From assembly GCA_017510785.1 (NCBI GenBank), contig JAFWMH010000024.1:124001-188000 (forward strand): a DNA stretch of 64,000 bases. The letters run 5' to 3'. The position numbers and the translations under genes are program-made. Position 1 is the first letter of the stretch; each line of letters begins with the position of its first letter. Below the pieces are notes generated by a model that was given only the letters and a program-made list of their open reading frames with translations, did not search any database and was not told where the DNA came from. The stretch is from Atopobiaceae bacterium (GTDB lineage Bacteria; Actinomycetota; Coriobacteriia; Coriobacteriales; Atopobiaceae). Shown piece by piece: positions 38,837 through 48,000 of the stretch.

Positions 38837-39283
38837 TTACTCCTCGCCAATTAGGTCCACAATGGCAAGCGTTTTGCCAAGTGGTGCCAAAAGCTTGAGG
38901 AGCGTGTTGATTTGCGGCGAAATCTCGCAACCCTCTATTCGGCTAATCACAGACTGCCGAATGCCCGCCGCATCGCCAAGACGTGTTTGCGAGAAAGCTG
39001 CCTCTTTGCGTATGAGCGAAAGCTCTCGCAAAATCCGTTGCTTTTCGTCTTGGATAATATCGATCGTTTGTCCGCACTCGTAAAGATCTTCCGCCGGAAG
39101 CCTTACCCCACTCGGCCACGTCACCAATTCCCCTCCAAAGGAAATCTGGAAATCGTCAATCTCGGCCTCGTCCACACCAAACGATAAAATATCGCATTCC
39201 CGTGCCACACCGCCATCGAACCATACAATTAGCTTCGTGGCAGTAACGGGAACTACGGCTATAATCCTGTTGCTTGTCTCCAC
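38837..39283 (-). CDS. DUF2442-HTH fusion regulator
   Basis: About 148 residues in two domains. Residues 1-70 resemble DUF2442, the small beta domain found in antitoxin-like proteins (KLIVWFDGGVARECDIL, FGGELVTWPSGVRLPAEDLYE). Residues 80-148 are a Cro/C1-type HTH: RKEAAFSQTRLGDAAGIRQSVISRIEGCEISPQINTLLKLLAPLGKTL. This is the plan of many DUF2442-Xre regulators from toxin-antitoxin or plasmid-type loci, but no toxin gene adjoins it. I chose the GTG at 39283 because AAGGGA is eight bases upstream; the TTG two codons earlier is too close to it. It follows an AT-rich region. Confidence 0.8.
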   Translation of the reverse strand: METSNRIIAVVPVTATKLIVWFDGGVARECDILSFGVDEAEIDDFQISFGGELVTWPSGVRLPAEDLYECGQTIDIIQDEKQRILRELSLIRKEAAFSQTRLGDAAGIRQSVISRIEGCEISPQINTLLKLLAPLGKTLAIVDLIGEE

Positions 39284-39289
39284 ACTCAA

Positions 39290-39532
39290 GGTCCCTTCGA
39301 CTCACCTCTCGCGCTGTCCCTTTGGGTAGATTATAGAATGATTCGCTTTATTGTGCACTATATTTGTGACACGAACAAAAATATGTAACGAAATAGTTGT
39401 TAAAAGTAATACTACGCTCTTAAAATATCACTCTATAGTTATTCCACCTACAACAACAAAAGGCGTTTCGCGCAAACGGTTGCATGTTTTTCCCGTTTCA
39501 GCATTATTTGTGTACCACTTTAATACGTTATT
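39290..39532. other. AT-rich island between HTH gene and LysR gene
   Basis: From about 39330 to 39540 the sequence is markedly richer in A and T than anything near it, with runs such as TTATTGTGCACTATATTTGTGACACG and many short A/T tracts, and it holds no gene. It could be a promoter region with foreign origin or the trace of an insertion. Confidence 0.6.
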
Positions 39533-40471
39533 TTATGCACGTTGCCCCAAATAGGCTGTAGGACCTACGTTTTCGCGCACGATTTCCGATAAGCGCTCGA
39601 TGTACCTTGTGAGCAACTTACCTGGCTTTCGCTCGCGATGCATAACGTAGCCCACGCGCATGCGCTCTTCGGTTTCGAGCGGTATGGCCACGATGCTGCC
39701 AAGCTGCATCTCGTTGGAGAGAACACCGGAGGAGAGCAGGTAACCATCACCATGCGAAAGCAGCGTCGTCATCGTTCCACGATCGCTCACACGAATGAAT
39801 CGGCGATGCGGCAGGTATGAGAGCGGCTCCTCCGAATAATAAAAGGAGTTCTCCATCCCCTGCTCGAAGGTAAGGCACGGCCACTGCTCAAGCTCTTCGG
39901 GATGAACGGACGGGCGCCCTGCCAGTGGATGGTGTTGTCCCACAAATACGTGAATGCTTGCGTCGAAGAGCGGCGTAAACACCAAATCGGCATCGCGCAT
40001 GGCCTTTTGCAGCACGAGTCGGTTAAAGTCGTCCACGTAGAGAATACCCAGTTCACTTCGAAAGCTGCCCACGTCCTCAATAATCTGCCCGGTAGACGTT
40101 TCGCGCATAATGAACTCGTAGTCCTCAGAATCGCACTGCTCGATTACGTCCATGAACGCCTGCACCGAGAAGGCGTAGTGCTGTGCGCTTATCGCCAAAC
40201 GCGTTCGCCCCGCATCGCCCTTTGCATAGCGACTTTCGAGTACGTCGGCTTGCTCGACCACCTGACGCGCATATCCCAAGAGCTCAGTGCCTTCGCTCGT
40301 GAGCGTAACACCGCGATTGGAACGTTTGAATATGGTGACGCCCAGTTCGCGCTCAAGATCGCGAATGGCAGTGGAAAGGTTCGACTGACTCGCATACAAA
40401 TTGTAGGCGGCTGCATTCATCGATCCGTATTCGGCGATGGCGATAAGATACCTAAGCTGCTGAAGCGTCAT
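39533..40471 (-). CDS. LysR-family transcriptional regulator
   Basis: A 312-residue LysR regulator. The N-terminal winged HTH is TLQQLRYLIAIAEYGSMNAAAYNLYASQSNLSTAIRDLERELG, ending FKRSNRGVTLTSEG. Residues 90-300 form the periplasmic-binding-protein-like effector domain (ELGILYVDDFNRLVLQKAM, HVFVGQHHPLAGR). The start at 40471 is set by GAAAGGGG and by the family N-terminus; the frame is open 65 codons further but that part is not LysR-like and overlaps the riboswitch. It is divergent from the lysine riboswitch and dapAB, so it could add a second layer of control there. The effector is unknown. Confidence 0.92.
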   Translation of the reverse strand: MTLQQLRYLIAIAEYGSMNAAAYNLYASQSNLSTAIRDLERELGVTIFKRSNRGVTLTSEGTELLGYARQVVEQADVLESRYAKGDAGRTRLAISAQHYAFSVQAFMDVIEQCDSEDYEFIMRETSTGQIIEDVGSFRSELGILYVDDFNRLVLQKAMRDADLVFTPLFDASIHVFVGQHHPLAGRPSVHPEELEQWPCLTFEQGMENSFYYSEEPLSYLPHRRFIRVSDRGTMTTLLSHGDGYLLSSGVLSNEMQLGSIVAIPLETEERMRVGYVMHRERKPGKLLTRYIERLSEIVRENVGPTAYLGQRA

Positions 40472-40504
40472 GGCATGCCCCTTTCGAAGATACAATGGCC
40501 TATC

Positions 40505-40533
40505 TTGCCAACAGAGCGCACTCATGCTACATT
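40505..40533 (+). promoter_or_regulatory. Predicted promoter of dapAB
   Basis: TTGCCA at 40505-40510 and TACATT at 40528-40533 are 17 bp apart. Transcription would start near 40540, at the first base of the lysine riboswitch. Confidence 0.65.
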
Positions 40534-40543
40534 TTATCCCACA

Positions 40544-40712
40544 GATAGAGGTGCGATGTGCGAAGATTCTCGAGCGAGCCGGCAGGCGCAGAACTCGGGC
40601 GGAGGCGCCATTGCCGAACTGTTGCGTGCGGCGGTGCGGAGCAGTGGGCCGGTGGGAAATACCCACAGGACTGTCTGCAGTTTGTGATTACACATGCAGG
40701 GGAGCTATCTTG
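40544..40712 (+). promoter_or_regulatory. Lysine riboswitch (L box)
   Basis: The full set of conserved L-box blocks is present in order: AGAGGTGCGATGTGC, GAGCCGGCAGGCGCAGAAC, CTCGGGCGGAGGCGCC, TTGCCGAAC, GTGGGAAATACCCACAGG, ACTGTCTGCAGT, GTGATTACACATGCAGGGGAG and CTATCTTG, each as in the lysC leader consensus. GATAG at the start pairs with CTATC at the end as P1. I find no clear terminator stem in the 66 bases before dapA, so control may be at translation or by a weak terminator. It senses lysine and should repress dapA and dapB. Confidence 0.95.
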
Positions 40713-40778
40713 TTGGACGGCACACGTCGTGTTTTCGCCCGCAACGGCAACTCTGCGCAAACGAGCAAGGAGAGCAGC

Positions 40779-41675
40779 ATGGCATGTGACGTACGAAACC
40801 TTACCGGCTCAATTGTGGCACTGGTAACCCCCTTCAAAGCGAATGGCGACATCGATTTTGCCGCAATCGACCGGCTCGTGGACTTCCACCTCGAGAACGA
40901 AACCGACGGCATATTGGTTCTTGGAACAACCGGCGAGTCCAGTACGATGACGGACGCCGAGGACGTTGCGGTGGCCCAGCACGTCGTTAATCGCGTGAAC
41001 GGTGCCATCCCCATCATTGGCGGCGCTGGCTCGAACTCAACGGCCGAAAGCCTTACGAAGGCAAAGGGTCTCCAGATGATTGGCTGCGACGCGCTGCTCC
41101 TCATTACGCCCTACTACAACAAATCCAATGAAGAGGGCATCTATCGTCACTTCACTACGGTTCTCGACCAAACCGAGATTCCCAGCATCCTTTACAACAT
41201 CCCCGGCCGAACGGGATGCGCCATTAGCGAGGCAAACGTCGTTCGGCTCGCCACGCATCCCAATGTGATGGGCATCAAGGAGGCGTCCGGATCCATCTCC
41301 TACGCAACAAGCGTTGCGCGCCACCTAGGCGACGGCTTCCGCATGTACTCTGGCAACGACGACATGATCGTTCCGATTCTTTCGCTCGGTGGCTCGGGCG
41401 TCATAAGCGTTTGGGCAAACGTGCAGCCCAAGCTGTGCCACGATTTGGTGGCGAGCTACCTCGACGGCGACGTAAGGAAGTCGCTCGAGCTTCAGCTTGG
41501 TGGCTTGGACCTCGTGCACGCACTGTTCAGCGAGGTTAACCCCATTCCTGTTAAGGCCGCCCTCGCCATGATGGGCATGATGGAGGAGACGTACCGTCCA
41601 CCGCTGTACACCATGTCGGCTGCGGCGCGCAGCAACTTGGAAAACGTCCTGAAGGAGGCTGGTATCCTTGGCTAA
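40779..41675 (+). CDS. dapA: 4-Hydroxy-tetrahydrodipicolinate synthase
   Basis: A 298-residue DapA, which condenses pyruvate with aspartate semialdehyde in the first committed step to DAP and lysine. K167 in GIKEASGS forms the Schiff base; Y139 lies in LYNIPGRTG. LGTTGESSTM carries the threonine pair of the proton relay, and LLITPYYNKSNEEGIYRHF is a family signature. The start at 40779 is set by AAGGAGAGC and lies about 66 bases after the riboswitch. It overlaps dapB by eight bases. Confidence 0.96.
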   Translation: MACDVRNLTGSIVALVTPFKANGDIDFAAIDRLVDFHLENETDGILVLGTTGESSTMTDAEDVAVAQHVVNRVNGAIPIIGGAGSNSTAESLTKAKGLQMIGCDALLLITPYYNKSNEEGIYRHFTTVLDQTEIPSILYNIPGRTGCAISEANVVRLATHPNVMGIKEASGSISYATSVARHLGDGFRMYSGNDDMIVPILSLGGSGVISVWANVQPKLCHDLVASYLDGDVRKSLELQLGGLDLVHALFSEVNPIPVKAALAMMGMMEETYRPPLYTMSAAARSNLENVLKEAGILG

Positions 41676-42387
41676 GGCAATCGTCGTCGGCGCCGCTGGA
41701 CGCATGGGAACGCTCCTCAGCGCCGAAATCGAGGCCACGGACGGACTCGAACTGGCAGGCGGATACGACGTCAACAACATTGACGAGCTCGACGAGGTGG
41801 CACCCGCCGTCGATGTGGTGGTGGACTTCTCGAAGCCCGCTGCCCTTCCCCACGTTGCTGCCTACGTAAAGCGCACGGGCGCCGCGCTCGTGTGCGGAAC
41901 AACGGGCCTGAGCGATGAAGACCTTGCCACTTTGCGCGCGCTCGGAAAGGCGAGCCGCGTCGTGTGGTCGTCCAACTATTCGCTTGGCGTAGCGGTTCTG
42001 CGCCGCGTAGCGGCTGAGGCCGCTCGGGCACTTGCAAGCTGGGACATCGAGATTGCCGAGACGCATCATAACCAAAAGGTCGACGCACCATCCGGCACCG
42101 CAGTGGCACTGCTCCACGCCGTCGACCCCGAGGGCACCAGCCCGGTAGTATATGGTCGAGAGGGCATCGTAGGCGTTCGCGGCGAGCGCGAGATTGGCAT
42201 GCATGCCTTGCGTGGCGGAACCGTTGCGGGTACACACGAGGTTCACTTCTTCGGCACCGACGAAGAGGTTTGTCTTACGCACCGCGCCAATAGCCGTCAG
42301 ATTTTCGTTGCCGGCGCTGTTGCCTGCGCCAAACGACTGCTTCAAGCTGAGGTCGGCTTCCACACCTTCGATGACCTTATGTTCTAA
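41668..42387 (+). CDS. dapB: 4-Hydroxy-tetrahydrodipicolinate reductase
   Basis: A 239-residue NAD(P)H-dependent reductase for the second step after DapA. The nucleotide motif is VVGAAGRMGTLL, CGTTGLS and SNYSLGVAVL follow, and the substrate loop ETHHNQKVDAPSGTA has the catalytic His and Lys. The protein is short by about 20-30 residues compared with E. coli DapB but complete in motifs. The start is a TTG, placed by GAAGGAGG and by the position of the nucleotide motif; it overlaps the end of dapA (TTGGCTAA). A terminator follows. Confidence 0.94.
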   Translation: MAKAIVVGAAGRMGTLLSAEIEATDGLELAGGYDVNNIDELDEVAPAVDVVVDFSKPAALPHVAAYVKRTGAALVCGTTGLSDEDLATLRALGKASRVVWSSNYSLGVAVLRRVAAEAARALASWDIEIAETHHNQKVDAPSGTAVALLHAVDPEGTSPVVYGREGIVGVRGEREIGMHALRGGTVAGTHEVHFFGTDEEVCLTHRANSRQIFVAGAVACAKRLLQAEVGFHTFDDLMF

Positions 42388-42411
42388 GGGGCAGTTCCCT
42401 CATAGAGCACG

Positions 42412-42449
42412 ACGCACGTCGGCCCATTATGGGCTGGCGTGCGTTTTTG
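42412..42449 (+). terminator. Rho-independent terminator after dapAB
   Basis: ACGCAC pairs with GTGCGT and GGCCCA with TGGGCT around a short loop, followed by TTTTT. Confidence 0.85.
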
Positions 42450-42560
42450 CCGCTCGTTTTTGTCACTTTGGCTCAGGTCTTGATTCTTTCGGGTAGGATG
42501 CTGCGTACGAAGCGCTTTGTGGTATTCTGTTTCGCATATACCTATTCGAAGCGAGGGCTT

Positions 42561-43139
42561 ATGTTTAAATCCTTCAAACGCATGGCACCGGTGTGGATAA
42601 TCTATCTTCTCCTGTTCGCAATGGCCGCAACCGGACCGTTACTTTCGCACTATGGTCAGTTTGAGGGCATCACACGCGGACACTGGGTGTTCTTGTTCCT
42701 CCTGCCGTTTTCCATTGGATGCATGCCCCTTGGTTTTATATTGGGCGAAATCGTTCAACATCGCACTCGAGCATCGGGACGCACATCGTGGCGCATCGGG
42801 TTTTTCCACTTCATTGTGATGTACGCCGTTTTTCTTACGGGCGTGTTCGATTTGCTTGCCAACGTACATGACGTTTTGTATTATGCCGTTTGGCTTGGGC
42901 CTTCTTTTATTTCGGGACTGCTTTTCGTATTCGGCATGTTCATCATGCGCGTAGAGCAAGCACATTCGGATGCGCGCTATGGCGTCGAGGTAAGTCGCGG
43001 AGACCCATGGGCCCCCTTCTTCGACCTCGAATGGGAGTCCGATACCCCACGCAAGGTTACGGCACGCGCGGAGCTCCCACCGGCCGAATCCGAGTCGGGC
43101 TCCAAACGCAAGTCGAGGCGTCGTAGGCGTCGCAAGTAA
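42561..43139 (+). CDS. Membrane protein of unknown function
   Basis: A 192-residue protein with four hydrophobic segments, near residues 10-28 (VWIIYLLLFAMAA), 42-62 (HWVFLFLLPFSIGCM), 83-105 (FFHFIVMYAVFLTGVF) and 112-132 (WLGPSFISGLLFVFGMF). The C-terminal 45 residues are cytoplasmic and end in a very basic run (SKRKSRRRRRRK). No family is recognised. I start at 42561, where GAGGG precedes the ATG; the frame is open further upstream but crosses the dapB terminator. Confidence 0.75.
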   Translation: MFKSFKRMAPVWIIYLLLFAMAATGPLLSHYGQFEGITRGHWVFLFLLPFSIGCMPLGFILGEIVQHRTRASGRTSWRIGFFHFIVMYAVFLTGVFDLLANVHDVLYYAVWLGPSFISGLLFVFGMFIMRVEQAHSDARYGVEVSRGDPWAPFFDLEWESDTPRKVTARAELPPAESESGSKRKSRRRRRRK

Positions 43140-43154
43140 ACTAACGTGAATCGT

Positions 43155-43183
43155 CGTTGAAGCCACGCATATTCCTCTATAAT
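43155..43183 (+). promoter_or_regulatory. Predicted promoter of the fucO-like gene
   Basis: GTTGAA and a consensus TATAAT (43178-43183) are 16-17 bp apart. The start of transcription would be near 43190, leaving a short leader before GGAGG and the ATG at 43223. Confidence 0.6.
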
Positions 43184-43222
43184 AGCTCACGTTCGTGTAA
43201 AGCATAACTAAGGAGGTATAGC

Positions 43223-44383
43223 ATGGCTCAACGCTTCGTTCTCAATAACATTTCGTATCATGGATCCGGCGCCATAAAGGAGGTTCCGGGCGAGATTTGT
43301 CGTCGCGGCTTCAAGAAGGCCTTCGTTGCCTCCGACCCCGACCTCGTGAAGTTCGGCGTTACCACCAAGGTTACCGACCTGCTCGATGAGGCCGGCATCG
43401 CATGGGAGCTCTTCTCCAGCATTAAGCCCAACCCCACGATTAAGAACGTCCAGGACGGCGTGGCCGCCTTCATGGCTTCCGGCGCCGACTGCATCGTGGC
43501 CGTAGGCGGTGGCTCCGCCATGGATACCGCCAAGGGCATTGGCATCATCGCCACCAATCCCGAATTCGCCGATGTCGTTTCGCTCGAAGGCGTCGCCGAC
43601 ACGAAGAATCACGCAGTGTTCACCATCGCTGTTGCCACCACCGCCGGCACCGCTGCGGAGGTTACCATTAACTACGTCGTCACCGACCCCGAGAAGGAGC
43701 GCAAGTTCGTATGCGTCGACGTTAACGACATTCCCGACGTCGCCGTGGTCGACCCCGACATGATGGCCTCGATGCCTGCCGGCCTCACCGCAGCCACCGG
43801 TATGGATGCGCTCACCCACGCCATCGAGGGCTACACCACCCGCGGCGCTTGGGAGCTCTCCGACATGTTCCACTTCAAGGCCATTCAGCTCATCAGCAAG
43901 AATCTGCGCGACTCCTATGCCGAGGCCAAGAGTGGCGTGCCTGCAAGCGGTCGCGAGGGAATGGCACTTGGCCAGTATGTTGCGGGCATGGGCTTCTCCA
44001 ACGTCGGCCTTGGCATCGACCACGCCATGGCACACACGCTTTCGGCTCACTACGACACGCCGCACGGCGTCGCCTGCGCCATGCTGCTCCCCATCGCCAT
44101 GGAGTACAACAAGCCCGTCGTTGCCGAGCGGCTTGCCGAGGTTGCAGTCGCTATGGGCGTCGACACCACCGACATGAGCACCGACGAGGCCGCTGATGCC
44201 GCCATCGCAGCCGTACGCCAGCTCTCCGCCGACGTCAACATCCCCAAAACCTGCGACGGCCTGGTTGAGGCTGACCTCGACCAGCTCGCAAGCGACGCCT
44301 TGGCCGATGCTTGCTATCCCGGCAACCCGCGTGAAGCCGATCACGAAACCGTAAAGGAACTCTTCCGCAAGATCATGGCGTAA
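43223..44383 (+). CDS. fucO: Iron-containing alcohol dehydrogenase, lactaldehyde reductase (FucO) type
   Basis: A 386-residue group III alcohol dehydrogenase very similar to E. coli FucO, which interconverts lactaldehyde and 1,2-propanediol with NAD. GGGSAMDTAKGIGII is the nucleotide site, followed by TTAGTAAEVTINYVVTD. Metal ligands lie in GMDALTHAIEGY (Asp and His), GIDHAMAHTL and YDTPHG. FSNVGLGIDH and NPREADHETV are FucO-like. No fucose or rhamnose genes are near, so it may serve deoxy-sugar or general aldehyde reduction; DeoC encoded here yields acetaldehyde, a possible substrate. GGAGG precedes the ATG. Confidence 0.9.
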   Translation: MAQRFVLNNISYHGSGAIKEVPGEICRRGFKKAFVASDPDLVKFGVTTKVTDLLDEAGIAWELFSSIKPNPTIKNVQDGVAAFMASGADCIVAVGGGSAMDTAKGIGIIATNPEFADVVSLEGVADTKNHAVFTIAVATTAGTAAEVTINYVVTDPEKERKFVCVDVNDIPDVAVVDPDMMASMPAGLTAATGMDALTHAIEGYTTRGAWELSDMFHFKAIQLISKNLRDSYAEAKSGVPASGREGMALGQYVAGMGFSNVGLGIDHAMAHTLSAHYDTPHGVACAMLLPIAMEYNKPVVAERLAEVAVAMGVDTTDMSTDEAADAAIAAVRQLSADVNIPKTCDGLVEADLDQLASDALADACYPGNPREADHETVKELFRKIMA

Positions 44384-44407
44384 CAAACCACGCACGACTC
44401 AAAGCAA

Positions 44408-44443
44408 ACGAGCGCCTCCCGTGAAGGTTGGCGCTCGTTTTTT
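44408..44443 (+). terminator. Rho-independent terminator after the fucO-like gene
   Basis: ACGAGCGCC and GGCGCTCGT form a nine-base-pair stem, followed by TTTTTT. Confidence 0.9.
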
Positions 44444-44478
44444 GCTCCGCAAAACAGCCCACAAGACTGGCACATGCC

Positions 44479-44844
44479 TTAGTCGTCCGCTCCCACAATA
44501 CCGCCCACAATGCTCGAGACGATTGAGATGATGATCGATCCGAGGAGTGCGTCCCAAAAGCTCACAACATACACTCCCATGCCAAGAATGCTCGTCGAAA
44601 GCCAGCTTGCGATTAGCAGTGCTACGCCATTGACGACGAGATGGAAAATCCCGAGCGTCAGCACGGTAAGAGGCATCGAGAGCGTGTGCATTATTGGCCG
44701 AATGCTTGCATTCACCAAGGCGATAGCTAGGGCAAAAATGAGTATGCTCGAGAGCGTCTCGCCCATCGGGACGAGGCCAGGCAAAACCCACGTAGCGACC
44801 GCAGCCGCAACGGCGGTTGAAAGCCACGTTAGAATAAACGACAT
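44479..44844 (-). CDS. Phage holin superfamily IV-like membrane protein (PF04020 type)
   Basis: A 121-residue protein with four hydrophobic helices (ILTWLSTAVAAAVATWVLPG; ILIFALAIALVNASI; LTVLTLGIFHLVVNGVALLIA; ALLGSIIISIVSSIVGG). This pattern, with PxxxLxSAxxxALxLGLVN-like NASIRPI between helices two and three, fits the chromosomal holin-like PF04020 family found in many bacteria outside prophages. The function is unknown. The start is set by GAAAGGAG; no phage gene adjoins it. Confidence 0.82.
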   Translation of the reverse strand: MSFILTWLSTAVAAAVATWVLPGLVPMGETLSSILIFALAIALVNASIRPIMHTLSMPLTVLTLGIFHLVVNGVALLIASWLSTSILGMGVYVVSFWDALLGSIIISIVSSIVGGIVGADD

Positions 44845-45008
44845 GTCGCTCCTTTCGAAGAACGAATCGAGAACTTGTACATAATACACTCGTTTACGCC
44901 GCAAACGACTCGCGAAATGCCACGCAAACAAACGACGTACAGACGGCAATTTTTGTCCCACCTCCCTGTTATGATGGTTTCGGTAGCAAAACCACAGAGA
45001 GGTACACT

Positions 45009-48000
45009 ATGGCACTTACCATCGTACGAACCCATAACGAACGGCTGATAAACTCTGCCGTCAAGCAAACGCTGCGACGAGCACTCGACTCAAGCGGTAG
45101 CGCAGTACTGCTCGTACCGAGCTTTTCCCAAGCAGCCGAAGCCCAGCGTGCCCTTGCCACCGTTGACGGACTCACCTTAGGCATTACTACCACCACACCT
45201 TCCGCATGGGTGCGCAGTCAGTGGGAATTGTGGGGTGACGGTCGCAGTCTGGCAAACGGAGCCGTACTCTCCATTTTGGCTTACGAGGCCATTCGCGGAG
45301 CGGCGCCCGATGAGCGTGGTCCGCTGGCACCATTGCCCGGCACCGTTGAGGTTTTGGCAAAACTCGTGGGTCGCTCGCTTCCCTGGCTTCCCTTTCGGAG
45401 CCCAGGCCTCGATGAAGAGGCGTACGCGCAGGCAGGCCTTGCGGATGCGGAGACGCGACTTGTTCGGCTTGCCGCGTCGGTTGCAGGCATGCTGCAAGAG
45501 CATGGCTATGTGAGCGCATCCGAAGCCTCAGCACTGTTGCCCAACACGCTCCTGCAGGCACACGTCCTGCCACCGCATATTGTGGTAGCCGGCTTTTCGT
45601 GGTTGGAACGCACGGAGCGCGAGCTAGTTTGTGCTCTGGCACGCATTACCGAGGTTTCGTTCTTCGCGCATCTGCCTGAAGGCCCAGCCGCAGCACAGGT
45701 CACCCACCTCATAGAGCTGCTCAACGACGGTGTTGACGAGGTTCGTCACGTGGTTGACGCCGCGAACGACGCCCCGCTTCACGCCAATGATTTGCAAGAG
45801 CTCCTCGACGTCTTGTTCAGCGAAAACACGCTCCCCACTACACGCAACACACCCATCGAGCTGCTATTGCCCGCAGGTCCCGTAGCCGAGGCAGAGCTCA
45901 TAGCATCACGCATAGCAACGCTTGCAGCAGAGTCGACCTCAACAGAGAACCCCATTGTCGTCGTGGTACCCGATGTCGCGCGTGCGTGGCGCGAGCTTGC
46001 ACCGAAGCTCGAAGCGCGTGGAGTGGCAGCACAGTTCATGTGGACGCAGCCCATGACGGAGAACTTCCACGCGCAGGCGTTTATCTCATTTGTATCGAAG
46101 GTCGCCCAACTCAGCGAGCTTGCCGCATCCTGGCCCGAACCAATCCAGGGACTTGAGGGACCCGTACCGCAACTAGGCGACATGAAGTGGTGGCCCCCAC
46201 GCGAGCTCATCGACTTCCTGTTTGAAGATATGGCCCATATGGAACCACGCAACGTATGGAAGCTCGATGGCTTGTGGCGCGGCAACCGCCTGCTCACCCC
46301 CGAGCGTGTGCTCGAGATGCTTAAGTCCGAGAAGCTCACCTCTCCCCCCGTTGCTCGCGCCACACTCGAAATCCTTCGCGGACGCCTTGGCAGCGCCGCC
46401 GCCAAGCTCCTCGCGCCTTACGTCTCTACCGTCAACACTGGCAACGCGGCAGCCGACGAATCGCGCGCCGTATTGCAGGCGATGCTGCAACTCACGCGCA
46501 CGCTCCGCGAACTGGGGGTTTCGTACGATCCGCATCATCTGGAAGAACGTCCCCTCAGCGAAGTATGCTCGCTTTTGGCATGGGCTGCGGGCGGCAAGCA
46601 AATTGTTTCGCGACTGGGTGTAGGCGCCTCACAATCCGACTCGCGCGTACTCATTACAACAGCCGACCAAGCCGCACAACTTCCCGTCGGCTCTGCCCAC
46701 TCGCTCGTCGTATGCGGACTCACCTCGGTGGAACAGCCTCTCGAAGGCAAAGAGGACGTTCTCCATGCCATGCTGGAACTTTTGGGCGTAGAGCCCAAGG
46801 CCGATTCGCTCGCCAAGGCGCGAACCGAGTTTCGCAAACTACTGGGCGTCGCACGCGAACAGCTGGTACTCGAACGCGCCCTGGCCGATGCCGAAGGGGC
46901 ACCTACGTATCCGTCCGTCATGCTTTCCGAACTCCTTGGCGCCTATGGCGTCTCGGCTTCCACACCCCCTGCCAAGCTCCCCTTCGCCCACGAGTCGCGC
47001 AGCGAGCGCGACCTATTACAAAACCTCAACTACGACGGCAACGCTTCACAACGCGTTGCCACGGTCACGCCGGCTCCTGCGGGCAAACTCACAAGCGCAT
47101 CTCGTAACCTCGTGTTTGTTCCACAAGCCGGTAAGGAGGCATTGCCCAACGGCCTTCCCGTTCTTTCCGCCTCGCAAATTGAAACCTACCTCGACTGCCC
47201 TTACAAGTGGTTTAGCCTAAGACGTCTTCGCCTCGGTTCGCTCGATGCCGGGCACACCGGTTTGGAGATGGGCTCGTTTGCACATCGCGTGTTGGAGGTA
47301 ACGCATACGGAGTTGCTTGCGCGGGCTCTGGAACAAGAACAGCGTGCTTTGGGCACCCAGCCGCCCGTGCAGGACGAGGCGAACCGCGAGGCGTTGTTAG
47401 CCGAGTTGGCAGCAAACCCGTGCAGGCACATTCCCGGTTCGCGCATCGATGCCACCACCCTCGAGGCCGCCAAGGCAGCCCTCGAGCTTGAGTTCGACCT
47501 TCATCGCGAGCACATGTATTTGGAGCGTAATCCCCGAGCGTCTCAGCAGCTTCTTGTTGCCCACGACTCTGCGGAGCGTGCACAGGAGCAGCAGCTCAGG
47601 GAAGATCTTCTCTCGTCGCTCAAGTATCAAACGGGCATTCTCGAAGGGTTCGAACCCCGCTTCTTCGAGTGGGACTTTGGTCGGCATGGGGACCTCGTGC
47701 CGTATGCCGGCGCCTACATCACCGGTACGGCCGACCGCATCGACGTGAGCCAACACGGAACGGCCGTCATCATTGACTACAAGCACAAGAGTCCAAATGG
47801 CTTTGCCGCAGAATACGACGCGTTGCAGGACGGCGTGCTCGATGGCGCGAAGCTTCCCACACGCGTTCAATCGCTCATTTATGGCCAGGTGGTACGCCGT
47901 GCCTTCGATGGCAACCTGCGCGTAGTGGGCAGCGTGTACTTAAGCACGAAGGCACCACATGCACTGGCCGGAGTTGCCGACGCCAACGTGGCCGACCTCG

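Noticed and set aside
39533..40666. 65-codon N-terminal extension of the LysR protein
   Set aside because: The extension is not LysR-like and opposes the riboswitch; the ATG at 40471 has GAAAGGGG and the family N-terminus.
40470..40778. N-terminal extension of DapA through the leader
   Set aside because: The upstream open frame lies in the lysine riboswitch; DapA similarity starts at 40779, which has its own ribosome site.
43208..44395. 395-codon open frame antisense to the fucO-like gene
   Set aside because: Shadow frame; the plus-strand FucO homology is decisive.
44479..44844. Prophage signal from the holin-like gene
   Set aside because: PF04020-type proteins are common chromosomal genes, and no lysin, tail, portal or integrase gene is near.
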